Source: Streptomyces sp. WM4235 (GTDB lineage: Bacteria > Actinomycetota > Actinomycetes > Streptomycetales > Streptomycetaceae). From it: a stretch of 64,000 bases of DNA. Of the stretch, positions 18,679 to 28,449 are shown piece after piece. The DNA lies in NCBI RefSeq assembly GCF_001279725.1, contig NZ_LGDE01000024.1, positions 1 to 64,000 of the forward strand. Direction: 5' to 3'. The translations under genes and the position numbers were made by a program. The notes beneath the pieces were generated by a model that did not search any database, had not been told where the DNA came from, and saw nothing but the letters and a program-made list of their open reading frames with translations. Numbering within the stretch: the first letter of the stretch is position 1; every line of letters starts with the position of its first letter.

Positions 18679-19230
18679 ATGACGACTTCCGCATCCCTGC
18701 CCGCAGAATCCGCAGCCCAGGCGTCCGCCGGTGGGTCCGTCACCGACCGGCTGGTCGAGGCGAACCGTCGCTACGCCTCCGCGTTCGGCGATCCCGGTAT
18801 GGACGCCCGCCCGGTGCTCCAGGTCGCCGTCGTGGCCTGCATGGACGCCCGCCTCGACCTGCACGCCGCCCTCGGTCTGAAGCTGGGCGACTGCCACACG
18901 ATCCGCAACGCGGGCGGTGTGGTCACCGACGACACGATCCGTTCGCTCACCATCAGCCAGCGGGCGCTGGGCACCCGCGCGGTCATACTCATCCACCACA
19001 CCGGCTGCGGTCTCGAAAGTCTGACCGAGGACTTCCGGCACGAGCTGGAGGACGAGGTCGGCCAGCGCCCCGCCTGGGCCGTCGAGGCCTTCCGGGACGT
19101 GGACCAGGACGTGCGCCAGTCCATGCAGCGGGTTCGGACGAACCCCTTCCTGCCCTTCCGCGACGATGTGCGAGGCTTCGTCTTCGACGTGCACACCGGG
19201 CTCCTGCGGGAGATCGATCCCGCCTCTTGA
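18679..19230 (+). CDS. Beta-class carbonic anhydrase
   Basis: 183 residues. Zinc and catalytic residues are visible: Cys54 with Asp56 and Arg58 in VACMDARLD, and His107/Cys110 in IHHTGCG. It interconverts CO2 and bicarbonate in the cytoplasm. The arrangement matches the short Rv1284-like actinobacterial group. The ATG at 18679 begins MTTSASLPAES; an in-frame extension to 18550 lacks typical sequence and is not favoured. It is divergent from rsmH and followed by a hairpin at 19268-19300, so it is probably monocistronic. Confidence 0.94.
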   Translation: MTTSASLPAESAAQASAGGSVTDRLVEANRRYASAFGDPGMDARPVLQVAVVACMDARLDLHAALGLKLGDCHTIRNAGGVVTDDTIRSLTISQRALGTRAVILIHHTGCGLESLTEDFRHELEDEVGQRPAWAVEAFRDVDQDVRQSMQRVRTNPFLPFRDDVRGFVFDVHTGLLREIDPAS

Positions 19231-19267
19231 GTGACACAAGGCCGTAACGCCGTCAAGAATGCGGGGT

Positions 19268-19300
19268 GACGCCACCCGGGAGTGTTCCCGGGCCGGCGTC
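19268..19300 (+). terminator. Hairpin after the carbonic anhydrase gene
   Basis: GACGCC and CCCGGGA on the 5' side pair with TCCCGGG and GGCGTC on the 3' side, with a GTGT loop and a small bulge. It lies 38 bp after the carbonic anhydrase stop and 89 bp before the MoxR start. There is no U tract, as is common in Streptomyces. It could also be part of the moxR leader. Confidence 0.55.
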
Positions 19301-19388
19301 CGCACTCTCGCGATGCAGAGGTGTCGGGGTGGGCCGGTTCATGCGTCAAGAGCGTGATCGGCCCGGAACAAGGGCCGAGGAGAACAAG

Positions 19389-20398
<1,010 letters not shown>

Positions 20399-20399
<1 letters not shown>

Positions 20400-21763
20400 T
20401 GAGCGCCGGTGCCCCGAGCGGCGCCGGTGGCGCGGGGCGGGGCGGGACCGGTCTGCGCGCCTCGCTGTCGGGACTGACCACGCGCGGCCGCTCGTTCCTG
20501 GCCGCCGGGATCGCGGCCGCCGCGTGCGCGTACGTACTCGGACAGGGCGAGCTGCTCCGGGTCGGCCTGCTGCTGGCCCTGCTCCCCCTGATCTGTGTCG
20601 TCGCCCTGCACCGCACCCGCCACCGGGTCTCCGGCAGCCGCCGGCTGACCCCGGGCCGGGTGCCCGCGGGCGGTGAGGCCAGGGTGCAGCTGCGCATGGA
20701 CAACACCTCCAGGATGCCCACCGGGCTGCTGATGCTCCAGGACCGGGTGCCGTACGTGCTGGGGCCCCGGCCCCGCTTCGTCCTGGACCGGGTCGAACCC
20801 GGGGGGCGCCGCGAGGTGTCCTACCGGGTCCGCTCCGACCTGCGCGGCCGCTACCCGCTGGGCCCGCTCCAGCTCCGGCTGACCGACCCCTTCGGGATGG
20901 TCGAGTTGACCCGTTCCTTCAGCACGTACGACACCCTCACCGTCATCCCGCGCACCGAGGCCCTGCCCGCGGTCCGCCTGACCGGCGAGGCCAACGGCCA
21001 CGGCGACGGCAGCCGCCGCTCCCTGGCCCTGGCCGGGGACGACGACGTGATCCCGCGCGAGTACCGGCGCGGCGACGACCTGCGTCGGGTGCACTGGCGC
21101 TCCACCGCCCGCTACGGCGAGCTGATGGTGCGCCGCGAGGAGCAGCCCCAGCGCATCAAGGCCACGGTCCTGCTCGACACCCGGGCGGACGCCTACCAGG
21201 GCGCCGGCCCGGACTCCGCCTTCGAGTGGGCCGTGTCGGGGGCCGCCTCCACCCTGGTGCACCTGCTGGAGCAGGGGTTCTCGGTGCGGCTGCTGACCGA
21301 CAACGGCACCTCGGTCCCCGGCGACGCCGCCGGCGGCTTCTCCTCCGGCGGGCACGATCCCGCCGAGGCGGCCGGGCTGATGCTGGACACCCTCGCGGTC
21401 ATCGGGCACTCCGACGAGAGCGGGCTGTCCAAGGCCCACGACGCGCTCCGCGGCGGCGGAGCGGGCGGGGGCTTCGGCGGGGCGGGCTCCGACGGGCTCC
21501 TCATCGCCTTCCTCGGCGACCTGGACGACGTACAGACCGAGATGGCGAGCAGGATGCGGCAGCGCAGCGGGGGCGCGGTGGCGTTCGTGCTGGACTCCGC
21601 GGCCTGGGCGGGCGGGCCCTCGCGGGTCGAGACACGGCTGGGCCGGCTGCGCGACGCGGGCTGGACGACACTGGCCGCCCCGCCCGGGGTGGCCTTCGGC
21701 GATCTGTGGCGGCAGGCCGGGAACGCTCCGCTCGGCACGGCGACTTCCGGAGGTTGGGGATGA
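20399..21763 (+). CDS. DUF58 domain-containing membrane protein
   Basis: 454 residues. Two close hydrophobic segments near the N terminus (about 35-70) are followed by a domain of extracytoplasmic beta type (about 75-170). The DUF58 signature is near 218-232, PREYRRGDDLRRVHWRSTAR, leading into a VWA-like domain. It is the expected partner of the MoxR ATPase upstream and overlaps the transglutaminase gene by ATGA. The exact function is unknown; the trio is common next to actinobacterial dcw clusters. Confidence 0.92.
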
Positions 21764-24174
21764 GCGGGCGCGCACGACTGACGCTCTTCGCGATGCTGGC
21801 CACACTGCTGACCTCCTGGTCGCTGGCCCCGCTGGTGGAGTCCTCCGGCTGGCTGGTGCAGGCGGCGGTACTGCTCGGCGTGCAGAGCGCCGTGGGGGCC
21901 GGGGCCCGGCGGATCCCGCTGGCGCGGTCACTGACGGTGGCGGCGCAGCTCCTGGTGACACTGCTGCTGCTCGCCTTCCTCTTCGCGGGGAAGGCCGAGT
22001 CGCCCTCCGGCGGGCTGTCGGGCTACCTGCTCACGGACTTCGGGTCGCTGTTCCGGCAGGGGGTGCGCGATGTCGGCGAGTTCGCCATACCGGCGCCGCT
22101 GACGGACGGCATCCGGCTGCTGCTGCTCTCCGGGGTGCTGCTGATCGGTCTGCTGGTGGACATGCTGGCCGTCACGATGCGGACGGCCGCGGCGGCCGGG
22201 CTGCCGCTGTTGGCGCTGTACTCGGTGGCCGCCGGGCTGTCGGCCGGTCAGGGCGGCGCCTGGTTCTCCTTCCTGTTGGCGGGCTGCGGCTTCCTGATGC
22301 TGCTGTTGACCGAGGGGCGGGACCGGCTCGCGCAGTGGGGCCGGGTCTTCGGCGCGGCGCCGGGCGGGCGCGTCTCGGCCGCTTCCGGATACGGGGGCGG
22401 CAAGGACGGCACCCGCGCCGTGGCCCCGGTGCGCACCGGCCGACGGATCGGTGTGGTCACGCTCGGTCTGGCGCTGGCCGTGCCGGCGGTGCTGCCGTCG
22501 CTCGGCGGCGGCATGCTGGGCTCCGGGGACGACGGCGGCGCGGGCAACGGCGCGGGCGGCGGGACGATCTCGGCGGTGAACCCGCTGGTGTCGCTCCAGG
22601 GCAGCCTGAACGCGCAGGACAACCGGGTGGTGCTGCGGTACCGCACGGACAGTCCCCAGCAGTCCGAGCAGTACCTGCGCATCCTCGCGCTCGACGAGTT
22701 CAACGGGGTCAAGTGGGAGGCCTCCGGGCGTCCCCTGACGGATGTGCCGGAGAGGTTGCCGAACCCGCAGGGTCTCGGCGGTGAGGTGCGCCAGAACGCG
22801 GCCGAGGTGCGGACGACCGTGTCGGCGGCCCAGACGTACGCGCAGCGCTACCTGCCGATGCCGTACCCGGCGACGCAGGTGGACATCGGCGGGAAGTGGC
22901 GGTTCGAGCCGGCCGGCCGGACCCTGGTCGGGGACCAGTTGGGCAAGGACCGCTTCCAGAACGTGCAGGGCGCCCAGTACACGGTGCGCAGCCTGCTGCT
23001 CCAGCCGACGGCCTCGCAGTTGCGCGACGCCCCCGAACCGGACCCCGCGGTCCGGTCCGAGTACACGAAGCTGCCGCCCAACCTGCCGCCGGTCGTCGCC
23101 GAGACGGCCCGGAAGGTCACCCGGGGCGCGACGGACGACTACGCGCGGGCGGTCCGGCTCCAGGACTTCTTCGCGGTGAGCGGCGGGTTCCGCTACGACA
23201 CCACGGTGAGCTCCGGTTCGGGTTCGCAGGCCATCGCCCGGTTCCTGAACGACAAGGAGGGCTTCTGCGTCCACTTCTCGTTCTCGATGGCGGCGATGGC
23301 CCGCTCGCTGAACATCCCGGCGCGGGTCGCGGTCGGCTTCACCCCGGGCTCCAAGCAGGCCGACGGCAGCGTGAACGTGTCGCTGCGGGACGCGCACGCG
23401 TGGCCCGAGCTGTACTTCGAGGGCGTGGGCTGGACCCGGTTCGAGCCGACCCCCCGGTCCGGCATCTCGGTACCGGACTACAGCCGGGCCGCGCAGCCGA
23501 CCGCGCAGCCGTCCGCCCCGGCGGCGCTGCCCTCGCCGGGCGCGTCGGCGCCTTCGGCGGCCCCGTCGAAGGCGGAGGACTGCCCGCCGGAGCTGAAGAA
23601 GCTCGGCGAGTGCGGCGGGCCCGTGCTCTCGCAGGGCGGGAACTCCGACGGTGGGGTGACGCCGCTGTCGGTCCTGGGCTGGACGGCCGCAGGGGTCCTC
23701 GTCCTGGGTCTGCCGCTGCTGCCGCTGCTGTGGCGGCGCAGGATCCGGACGCGGCGGCTGGCGGCCGGCGACGTGCTGCTCGCCTGGCGCGAGTTGGGCG
23801 ACGCGGCCTGGGACGTGAACATCCCGCCGGACGAGGCCCTGTCCCCCCGCCGGGCGGCGGGGCGGGTGGTCGTCCTGGGCCGGCTGGAGGACGAGGCGGC
23901 GCAGGCCGTGCACCGGGTCGCGGGCGCGGTGGAACGGGCGCTGTACGCCCCGCCGGGCGCGGACACCTCGTACGAGGGTCTGGCGGACGACGTCCTGCTG
24001 GCGAGTGCCGCGCTGCTCGCGACCGTGTCGCGGGGCACCCGGGTACGGGCCCTGTTGCTGCCCCGTTCCCTGGTTCGGCTCTCCTGGGCCGCTTCGACCC
24101 GCTGGTCGGGCGTGACCGCCCGGGGCGCGGCGCTGTCCGGTCGGATCCGGCTCCCGCTGCGCGACCGGGGCTGA
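21760..24174 (+). CDS. Transglutaminase-like membrane protein (TgpA/DUF3488 family)
   Basis: 804 residues. Six or so N-terminal helices (about 5-260, DUF3488/TgpA_N type) are followed by an external transglutaminase core. The predicted catalytic Cys is in EGFCVHFSFSMAAMARSLN, with His and Asp in RDAHAWPELYFEGVGW. After a Pro/Ala/Ser linker comes another helix (about 630-655), then a C-terminal DUF4129-like cytoplasmic part. It is translationally coupled to the DUF58 gene. Protein crosslinking or peptidase activity at the cell surface is likely but not proven. A terminator follows at once. Confidence 0.92.
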   Translation: MSGRARLTLFAMLATLLTSWSLAPLVESSGWLVQAAVLLGVQSAVGAGARRIPLARSLTVAAQLLVTLLLLAFLFAGKAESPSGGLSGYLLTDFGSLFRQGVRDVGEFAIPAPLTDGIRLLLLSGVLLIGLLVDMLAVTMRTAAAAGLPLLALYSVAAGLSAGQGGAWFSFLLAGCGFLMLLLTEGRDRLAQWGRVFGAAPGGRVSAASGYGGGKDGTRAVAPVRTGRRIGVVTLGLALAVPAVLPSLGGGMLGSGDDGGAGNGAGGGTISAVNPLVSLQGSLNAQDNRVVLRYRTDSPQQSEQYLRILALDEFNGVKWEASGRPLTDVPERLPNPQGLGGEVRQNAAEVRTTVSAAQTYAQRYLPMPYPATQVDIGGKWRFEPAGRTLVGDQLGKDRFQNVQGAQYTVRSLLLQPTASQLRDAPEPDPAVRSEYTKLPPNLPPVVAETARKVTRGATDDYARAVRLQDFFAVSGGFRYDTTVSSGSGSQAIARFLNDKEGFCVHFSFSMAAMARSLNIPARVAVGFTPGSKQADGSVNVSLRDAHAWPELYFEGVGWTRFEPTPRSGISVPDYSRAAQPTAQPSAPAALPSPGASAPSAAPSKAEDCPPELKKLGECGGPVLSQGGNSDGGVTPLSVLGWTAAGVLVLGLPLLPLLWRRRIRTRRLAAGDVLLAWRELGDAAWDVNIPPDEALSPRRAAGRVVVLGRLEDEAAQAVHRVAGAVERALYAPPGADTSYEGLADDVLLASAALLATVSRGTRVRALLLPRSLVRLSWAASTRWSGVTARGAALSGRIRLPLRDRG

Positions 24175-24175
24175 G

Positions 24176-24208
24176 CCGGGGCCGCCGGCCCCTCGGGGTC
24201 GGCCCCGG
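24176..24208 (+). terminator. Hairpin terminator after the transglutaminase gene
   Basis: CCGGGGCCG (24176-24184) pairs perfectly with CGGCCCCGG (24200-24208), starting 2 bp past the stop codon. The loop contains a further GGCCCC/GGGGTC pairing. It closes the moxR operon. Confidence 0.65.
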
Positions 24209-24223
24209 ACGGAAGTACGCGAA

Positions 24224-24274
24224 AACGCCGGTGCGGCCGGGCTCGTTCCCCCCGAGCCCCGCCGCACCGGCGTT
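24224..24274 (-). terminator. Bidirectional terminator between the moxR and TetR operons
   Basis: A perfect 14-bp stem (AACGCCGGTGCGGC at 24224-24237 with its complement at 24261-24274) has an inner GGGCTCG/CGAGCCC stem. On the minus strand the stem runs into GTTTTC, a U tract, so it mainly ends the TetR-ABC transcript. It can also back up the plus-strand terminator just before it. Confidence 0.75.
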
Positions 24275-24407
24275 CGTGTCGCGCCGGGTCCCCCGGATCC
24301 CGGCGAGGGACGAGGGCCCGGTCCGTACTCGTACTCATCCGGAGGGCTGGGTACGGATACTCAGTTCTATGCCGGGACCGTCCCCCGGCGGCACCGCCGA
24401 CCGGGGG

Positions 24408-25040
24408 TCAGCGGCTGCCGCTCACCCGGCCGCGCAGCAGCAGCGACAGCGCCGAGTGGACGTCGTCCAGGGACCGCTCGCTCTGGAAGGACTGCCAGTC
24501 CAGCGCGGCCACCAGCACCATGCCCACCATCGCGGCCGCCGTCAGCGGCACGTCGATCTCGGCGCTGAGCTCGCCCCGCTCGACCCCTTCCCGCAGGACG
24601 TCCTCCACCACCGCCACCGCCTCGCGGCGGACCACCATCAGCGTGGACTGCCACGTGCGGTTGGTCCGCCAGAGTTCGGCGACGTACAGCTGGGTGAAGG
24701 CCGGGTACCGGTCGATGAAGACCAGGCCCGCGCGGATCATCGCGTCGAGCGCCTCGATCCGGGTGCCGCCGCGCGCCTCCGTCTCCTCCGCCGCCGTCCG
24801 CAGCGAGACGGTCAACAGCCCCACCCCGTGCCGCAGCAGCTCCTCGAAGAGGTCGTTCTTGCTCGCGAAGTTGTAGTAGACGGTGCCCTTGGCCACGCCC
24901 GCCCGTTCGGCGATCTCGTCGACCGTGGTCGCGGAGAAGCCCTGCTCGGCGATGAGGGTGACGGCCGCTTCGTAGAGCTTCTGCCGGGTGGCCTGACGTC
25001 GACCGCCGCCGGCGGCGGTACCGGTGCTGCTGCTTTCCAT
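24408..25040 (-). CDS. TetR/AcrR family transcriptional repressor
   Basis: About 210 residues. The N-terminal helix-turn-helix (about 15-62) includes AGVAKGTVYYNFASKNDLF. The larger C-terminal helical domain binds a ligand and mediates dimerisation. The ATG at 25040 was chosen; a GTG 15 bp upstream is possible. It is the last gene of the ATPase-permease-TetR operon and probably controls it through the 26-bp palindrome at 28170-28195, ahead of the first gene. The ligand is unknown; it is probably an exported compound. Confidence 0.93.
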   Translation of the reverse strand: MESSSTGTAAGGGRRQATRQKLYEAAVTLIAEQGFSATTVDEIAERAGVAKGTVYYNFASKNDLFEELLRHGVGLLTVSLRTAAEETEARGGTRIEALDAMIRAGLVFIDRYPAFTQLYVAELWRTNRTWQSTLMVVRREAVAVVEDVLREGVERGELSAEIDVPLTAAAMVGMVLVAALDWQSFQSERSLDDVHSALSLLLRGRVSGSR

Positions 25041-25069
25041 GGCGCTGATTCTCACAGGTCAACAGCTCT

Positions 25070-27163
25070 CTACAGGCTCAGTTCCGGGTGCAGTCGACTC
25101 ATCGTCCACACCTGCTTGCCGCGGGCGGCCAGCGCGGTCAGGCCCAGGGCTGCGACCGTGAAGGCCAGCAGGACCAGGGATCCCTGCCACACCGGGGCGA
25201 GGTCGCCGCCGGTGATGAGGCGGCGCAGGCTCTCGACGACGTACGACATGGGCAGGTACGGGTGGATCCAGTTGAAGAAGGCGGGGCTGGTCTGAACGGG
25301 GTACGTGCCGCCCGCCGAGGTCAACTGGAGCATCAGGACGGCGAGGACCAGGATGCGTCCGGCCGCCCCGAACTTGGCGTTGAGCCACTGGACGATCGCC
25401 GCGAAGCAGCCGGTGACCAGCATCAGGAAGGCGATGGTGAGCGCGGGCCGGGCCATCTCCAGGCCGAGGCCCGGGGCCCAGTGGAGCACCGACATCAACA
25501 GGGCGACCTGCGCGAAGCCGATGCCGGCCACGGGCAGCCAACCCGCCAGGGCGACCCGCCAGGGCGAGGCGCCGGCGGCCAGTGCCCGTCGGTTCAGCGG
25601 GGCGATCAGCATGTAGGCGACCATCGCGCCGACCCACAGGGAGAGCGGGATGAAGTACGGGGCGAAGCCGGTGCCGTAGTTGGGCGCCTTGTGGAGGGAC
25701 TGGTTGGCGAGCCGGACGGGGTCGGCCATGACCTGGGTGCGGGCGTCGCGGGCCTGCTGGTCGTAGTCCGGGATCTTGCCGGCGCCGTCGTGCAGGCCGC
25801 CGGCGAGTTCGCCGCTGCCGTCGACCAGCTTGTACATGCCGCTGTCGAGGGTGTGCGCGCCGTCCCCGAGCTTGCCGACGCCCTCGGTGAGGGCGCCGGA
25901 GCCGGTGAAGGCGGTGCCGAGGCCGGTGTGCAGCTGCGTCATGCCGGAGGCGACCTTCTGGGCGCCGGTGTTCAGGGCGTTGACCTTGGCGACGGCCGTG
26001 TTGAGGTCGGAGGACAGGCCGGGTGCCTTGTCGGCGAGTTCGCGGGCCTTGTTCTCCAGGTCGCCGAGCTGACGGCGGAGCTTGCCCATGTCGGTGCCGG
26101 AGGCCTTGACGACGTCGTTGACGTCACCGGCCAGCAGGGCGCCCTCGGCGGTGTCGTCCTTGATCCGCTTCAGGTCGGGGCAGGAGGCCAGGTGCGGCTC
26201 GGCGCCCGGGGTGACGCAGTGGGCGGTGTAGTACTTGTCCGCTCCCGTCGCGGCCCGCTGGGTGACGGCGGCGGCGGCCGGGGCGTTCTTGGCGAAGGAG
26301 TCCAGGTGCTTGTTGACCACCTGGGCGGTGTCCGCGACGAGTTCGGCGGTGGCGGCCAGGGACTTCGGGTCGCTGACGAAGGGCTTCGCCTTGGCGGCGG
26401 CCCCGTTGACCTTGTCGGCGAGGGTCTGGGTGCCGGCCGCGAGGTCCTTCGAACCGGTCTCCAGCTGCCCGGCGGCCGTGTTCAGCTTCTTCAGCCCGCC
26501 GTTGAGCTCGCCCGTCTTCTCCTTGGCCGTGTCGAGGCCGTCGGCGAGGTCCTTGGCGCCCTGCTTGGCCTTGCCGGCGCCGTCCTTGAGCTTGTCGGCG
26601 CCGTCGGCGGCCTCGGCGGTCTTGTCGTGCAGGTCGGAGAAGTTGACGAAGATCTTGTCGAGGAATCCGCGGGAGGCGTTGGTGGACGCCGCGGAACGGA
26701 CCTCGGAGAAGACGGTCTTGGAGATCGAGCCGACGATGTAGTTGTTCGCGTCGTTCGTCCGGACCTGGAGCGCCCCGGTGGTGGGGTCGGCGCCGGAGCT
26801 GGAGGCGATCTTCGCGCTGAAGTCGGCGGGCATGGTCAGGGACAGGTAGTACTTCCCCTCCTCCAGACCCTCGGCCGCCTCGTCGGCGTCGACCTCGCGC
26901 CAGTCGAAGGTCTTGCTGTCGCGCAGCTTCTTGGTGATCTCGTCACCCGCGGCGAGGTGCTTGCCGTCCACGGTGGCGCCGCGGTCGGAGTTGACGAGGG
27001 CCACGGGAACCTTGCCGAGGTTCCCGTAGGGGTTCCAGAAGGACCAGAGGTACAGGGCTCCGTAGAGCAGCGGCAGGAGGAGCAGCGCGACGAGAGCGGC
27101 CCGGGGCAGCTTCCCCCGCCCGAACCGCTTCAGCTCAAGCGCGGCGAGCTTCGGCGAGCGCAT
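25070..27163 (-). CDS. YhgE/Pip-family ABC-2 type exporter membrane protein
   Basis: 697 residues. One N-terminal helix (about 22-42) is followed by a very large extracytoplasmic region (about 45-460) that is Ala/Lys/Gly-rich, with heptad-like repeats such as ADGADKLKDGAGKAKQGAKD. Five C-terminal helices form an ABC-2 permease module. This matches the YhgE/Pip group, which includes phage-infection proteins and type VII-associated exporters. The ATG at 27163 overlaps the ATPase gene by 29 bp. A single permease with its ATPase suggests export, with unknown substrate. Confidence 0.9.
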   Translation of the reverse strand: MRSPKLAALELKRFGRGKLPRAALVALLLLPLLYGALYLWSFWNPYGNLGKVPVALVNSDRGATVDGKHLAAGDEITKKLRDSKTFDWREVDADEAAEGLEEGKYYLSLTMPADFSAKIASSSGADPTTGALQVRTNDANNYIVGSISKTVFSEVRSAASTNASRGFLDKIFVNFSDLHDKTAEAADGADKLKDGAGKAKQGAKDLADGLDTAKEKTGELNGGLKKLNTAAGQLETGSKDLAAGTQTLADKVNGAAAKAKPFVSDPKSLAATAELVADTAQVVNKHLDSFAKNAPAAAAVTQRAATGADKYYTAHCVTPGAEPHLASCPDLKRIKDDTAEGALLAGDVNDVVKASGTDMGKLRRQLGDLENKARELADKAPGLSSDLNTAVAKVNALNTGAQKVASGMTQLHTGLGTAFTGSGALTEGVGKLGDGAHTLDSGMYKLVDGSGELAGGLHDGAGKIPDYDQQARDARTQVMADPVRLANQSLHKAPNYGTGFAPYFIPLSLWVGAMVAYMLIAPLNRRALAAGASPWRVALAGWLPVAGIGFAQVALLMSVLHWAPGLGLEMARPALTIAFLMLVTGCFAAIVQWLNAKFGAAGRILVLAVLMLQLTSAGGTYPVQTSPAFFNWIHPYLPMSYVVESLRRLITGGDLAPVWQGSLVLLAFTVAALGLTALAARGKQVWTMSRLHPELSL

Positions 27164-28154
27164 CGTCCGTCCCCTTCGTGTCGTCGTCGGTGGTGGTGGC
27201 CGGCTCGTTGCCGGTGGCGGCCGTGTCCTTGTCGGTGGTGGCCGTGTCGCCGTCCTCGCCGGTGTCGGGCTCGGCCTCGGCTTCCGGCTCGGCCCCGGGC
27301 TCGGGTTCGGCTTCCGGCTCGGGCTCGTCCGTCGGCTCCGGCTTGCTCTCGGGCTTGGCTCCCCAGGTGATCGCGTGTTCCGCGCCGCCGCCCGACCGGA
27401 CGGCCGGGGCGGGTGAGGCCTTGGCCTCGGTGCTCGGCACGGCGGTGGGTTCGACCGCGGTCGCGACCGTGCGCAGCACCAGGACCCCCTCCGGCGCCTC
27501 GTCGCACACCGCGAGGACGGTGGTCCCCCGGTCGGCGATCGAGCGGAGCAGCGCCCACAGTTCGGCGCGCTCGGCGGTGGAGAGCTTGAGGTCGGTGTCG
27601 TCGAGGGCCAGCAGTCGGGGCCCGCCCAGCAGGGCGATGGCGACGGACAGCCGGACGGCCTCCAGCCGCTCCAGGTCGCGGACGGAGGTACGCGGTCCCT
27701 TGGGCAGGGTCGCCAGGTCGAGACCCGCGGCCGCGAGGGCCTCCTCGATCCGGGTCGCGGTGGCGGCACGGCGCTCTCCGCGCGGTCGGAACAGGGCCCG
27801 CACGGGACCCTCGTAACGGCGCTGGAGCATGGCCCCCTCGCGCAGTTGCTCGGCGACGGTGAGCGCCTCGTCGAGGTCGTTGACCCCGGGGACGTGCCCG
27901 AGGGCGGCGATCCGCCGCACCGCGGTCATCTTCTTCGGCAGCGAGTGCCCGCCAATCTCGGCCCGGCCCTCGGAAGGCTTCATCCGGCCGGTGAGGGCGA
28001 GGAGCAGGCAGGTCCGGCCGCTTCCGGAAGGACCTTCCAGCGCGATGAGCGAGCCGGGCGCGGCGTCGATCCCCACTCCCCGGAAGACCCAGCCTCGCGG
28101 GCCCTTGAGTCCGAAGTCCTCGGCCGTGACGGCCGCTCCGTGTGGGCTCTCCAC
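27135..28154 (-). CDS. ABC transporter ATP-binding protein with degenerate P-loop and acidic tail
   Basis: 339 residues. The ATPase domain covers about 10-225. Walker A (41-48) reads GPSGSGRT, with Arg in place of the usual Lys. Walker B reads LLALDDTD, lacking the catalytic Glu, and the LSGGQ signature is replaced by VRDLERLEA. The C-terminal 110 residues are Pro/Glu/Thr-rich with EPEPEAEPEPG repeats. It partners the YhgE-type permease downstream. The GTG at 28154 has a GGAGGGGG site. ATP hydrolysis may be weak or absent; similar degeneracy is seen in relatives of this exporter group. Confidence 0.88.
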   Translation of the reverse strand: MESPHGAAVTAEDFGLKGPRGWVFRGVGIDAAPGSLIALEGPSGSGRTCLLLALTGRMKPSEGRAEIGGHSLPKKMTAVRRIAALGHVPGVNDLDEALTVAEQLREGAMLQRRYEGPVRALFRPRGERRAATATRIEEALAAAGLDLATLPKGPRTSVRDLERLEAVRLSVAIALLGGPRLLALDDTDLKLSTAERAELWALLRSIADRGTTVLAVCDEAPEGVLVLRTVATAVEPTAVPSTEAKASPAPAVRSGGGAEHAITWGAKPESKPEPTDEPEPEAEPEPGAEPEAEAEPDTGEDGDTATTDKDTAATGNEPATTTDDDTKGTDDALAEARRA

Positions 28155-28169
28155 GCCGCCTCCCCCTCC

Positions 28170-28195
28170 TTTTGAACTGACTGGTCAGTTCAAAA
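28170..28195. promoter_or_regulatory. 26-bp palindromic TetR operator upstream of the ABC operon
   Basis: TTTTGAACTGAC (28170-28181) and its exact reverse complement (28184-28195) flank a central TG. The core GACTGGTCAG is typical of AcrR/TetR operators. It ends 16 bp before the ATPase GTG and abuts the ribosome-binding site, so a bound repressor would block transcription. The likely regulator is the TetR protein encoded at the end of the same operon. Confidence 0.85.
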
Positions 28196-28351
28196 ACTAG
28201 CAGGTTCCGCGGGATCCGGTTGCGGCAAGGGGGGTGAAGATCCCCAGCCGGGGGTAAAAGTGCAGGTCACCGGGATTGTCAGTGGCGGGGGTCACGATGG
28301 ACTCACGCAGCGCGACAACGCGGCGGGCAACACAGCACCACCCGAACGGCG

Positions 28352-28412
28352 GTACCCGAACAGCCAGTACCCGAAAGGCAGTACCCGAAAAGGCAGTACC
28401 CGAGCAGTACCC
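28352..28412 (+). repeat. Five short tandem GTACCCGA repeats upstream of the HEPN gene
   Basis: Copies of GTACCCGA(A) start at 28352, 28367, 28381 and 28396, with a fifth, GTACCCGG, at 28407. Periods are 15, 14, 15 and 11 bp. The array lies 40-100 bp before the HEPN start codon. It could be an operator array or a slippage-prone tandem duplication. The rest of 28196-28449 shows no gene. Confidence 0.75.
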
Positions 28413-28449
28413 GGCATCAGAAGCAGCACGCATCGACAGGAGGTTCGTC

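Noticed and set aside
24367..25062. 231-codon minus-strand frame overlapping the TetR gene
   Set aside because: It is a shadow in another frame; the 24408-25040 frame has the helix-turn-helix.
28276..28449. N-terminal extension of the HEPN protein through the GTACCCGA repeats
   Set aside because: The AGGAGG site at 28438-28443 fits the ATG at 28450; the extension is repeat-derived.
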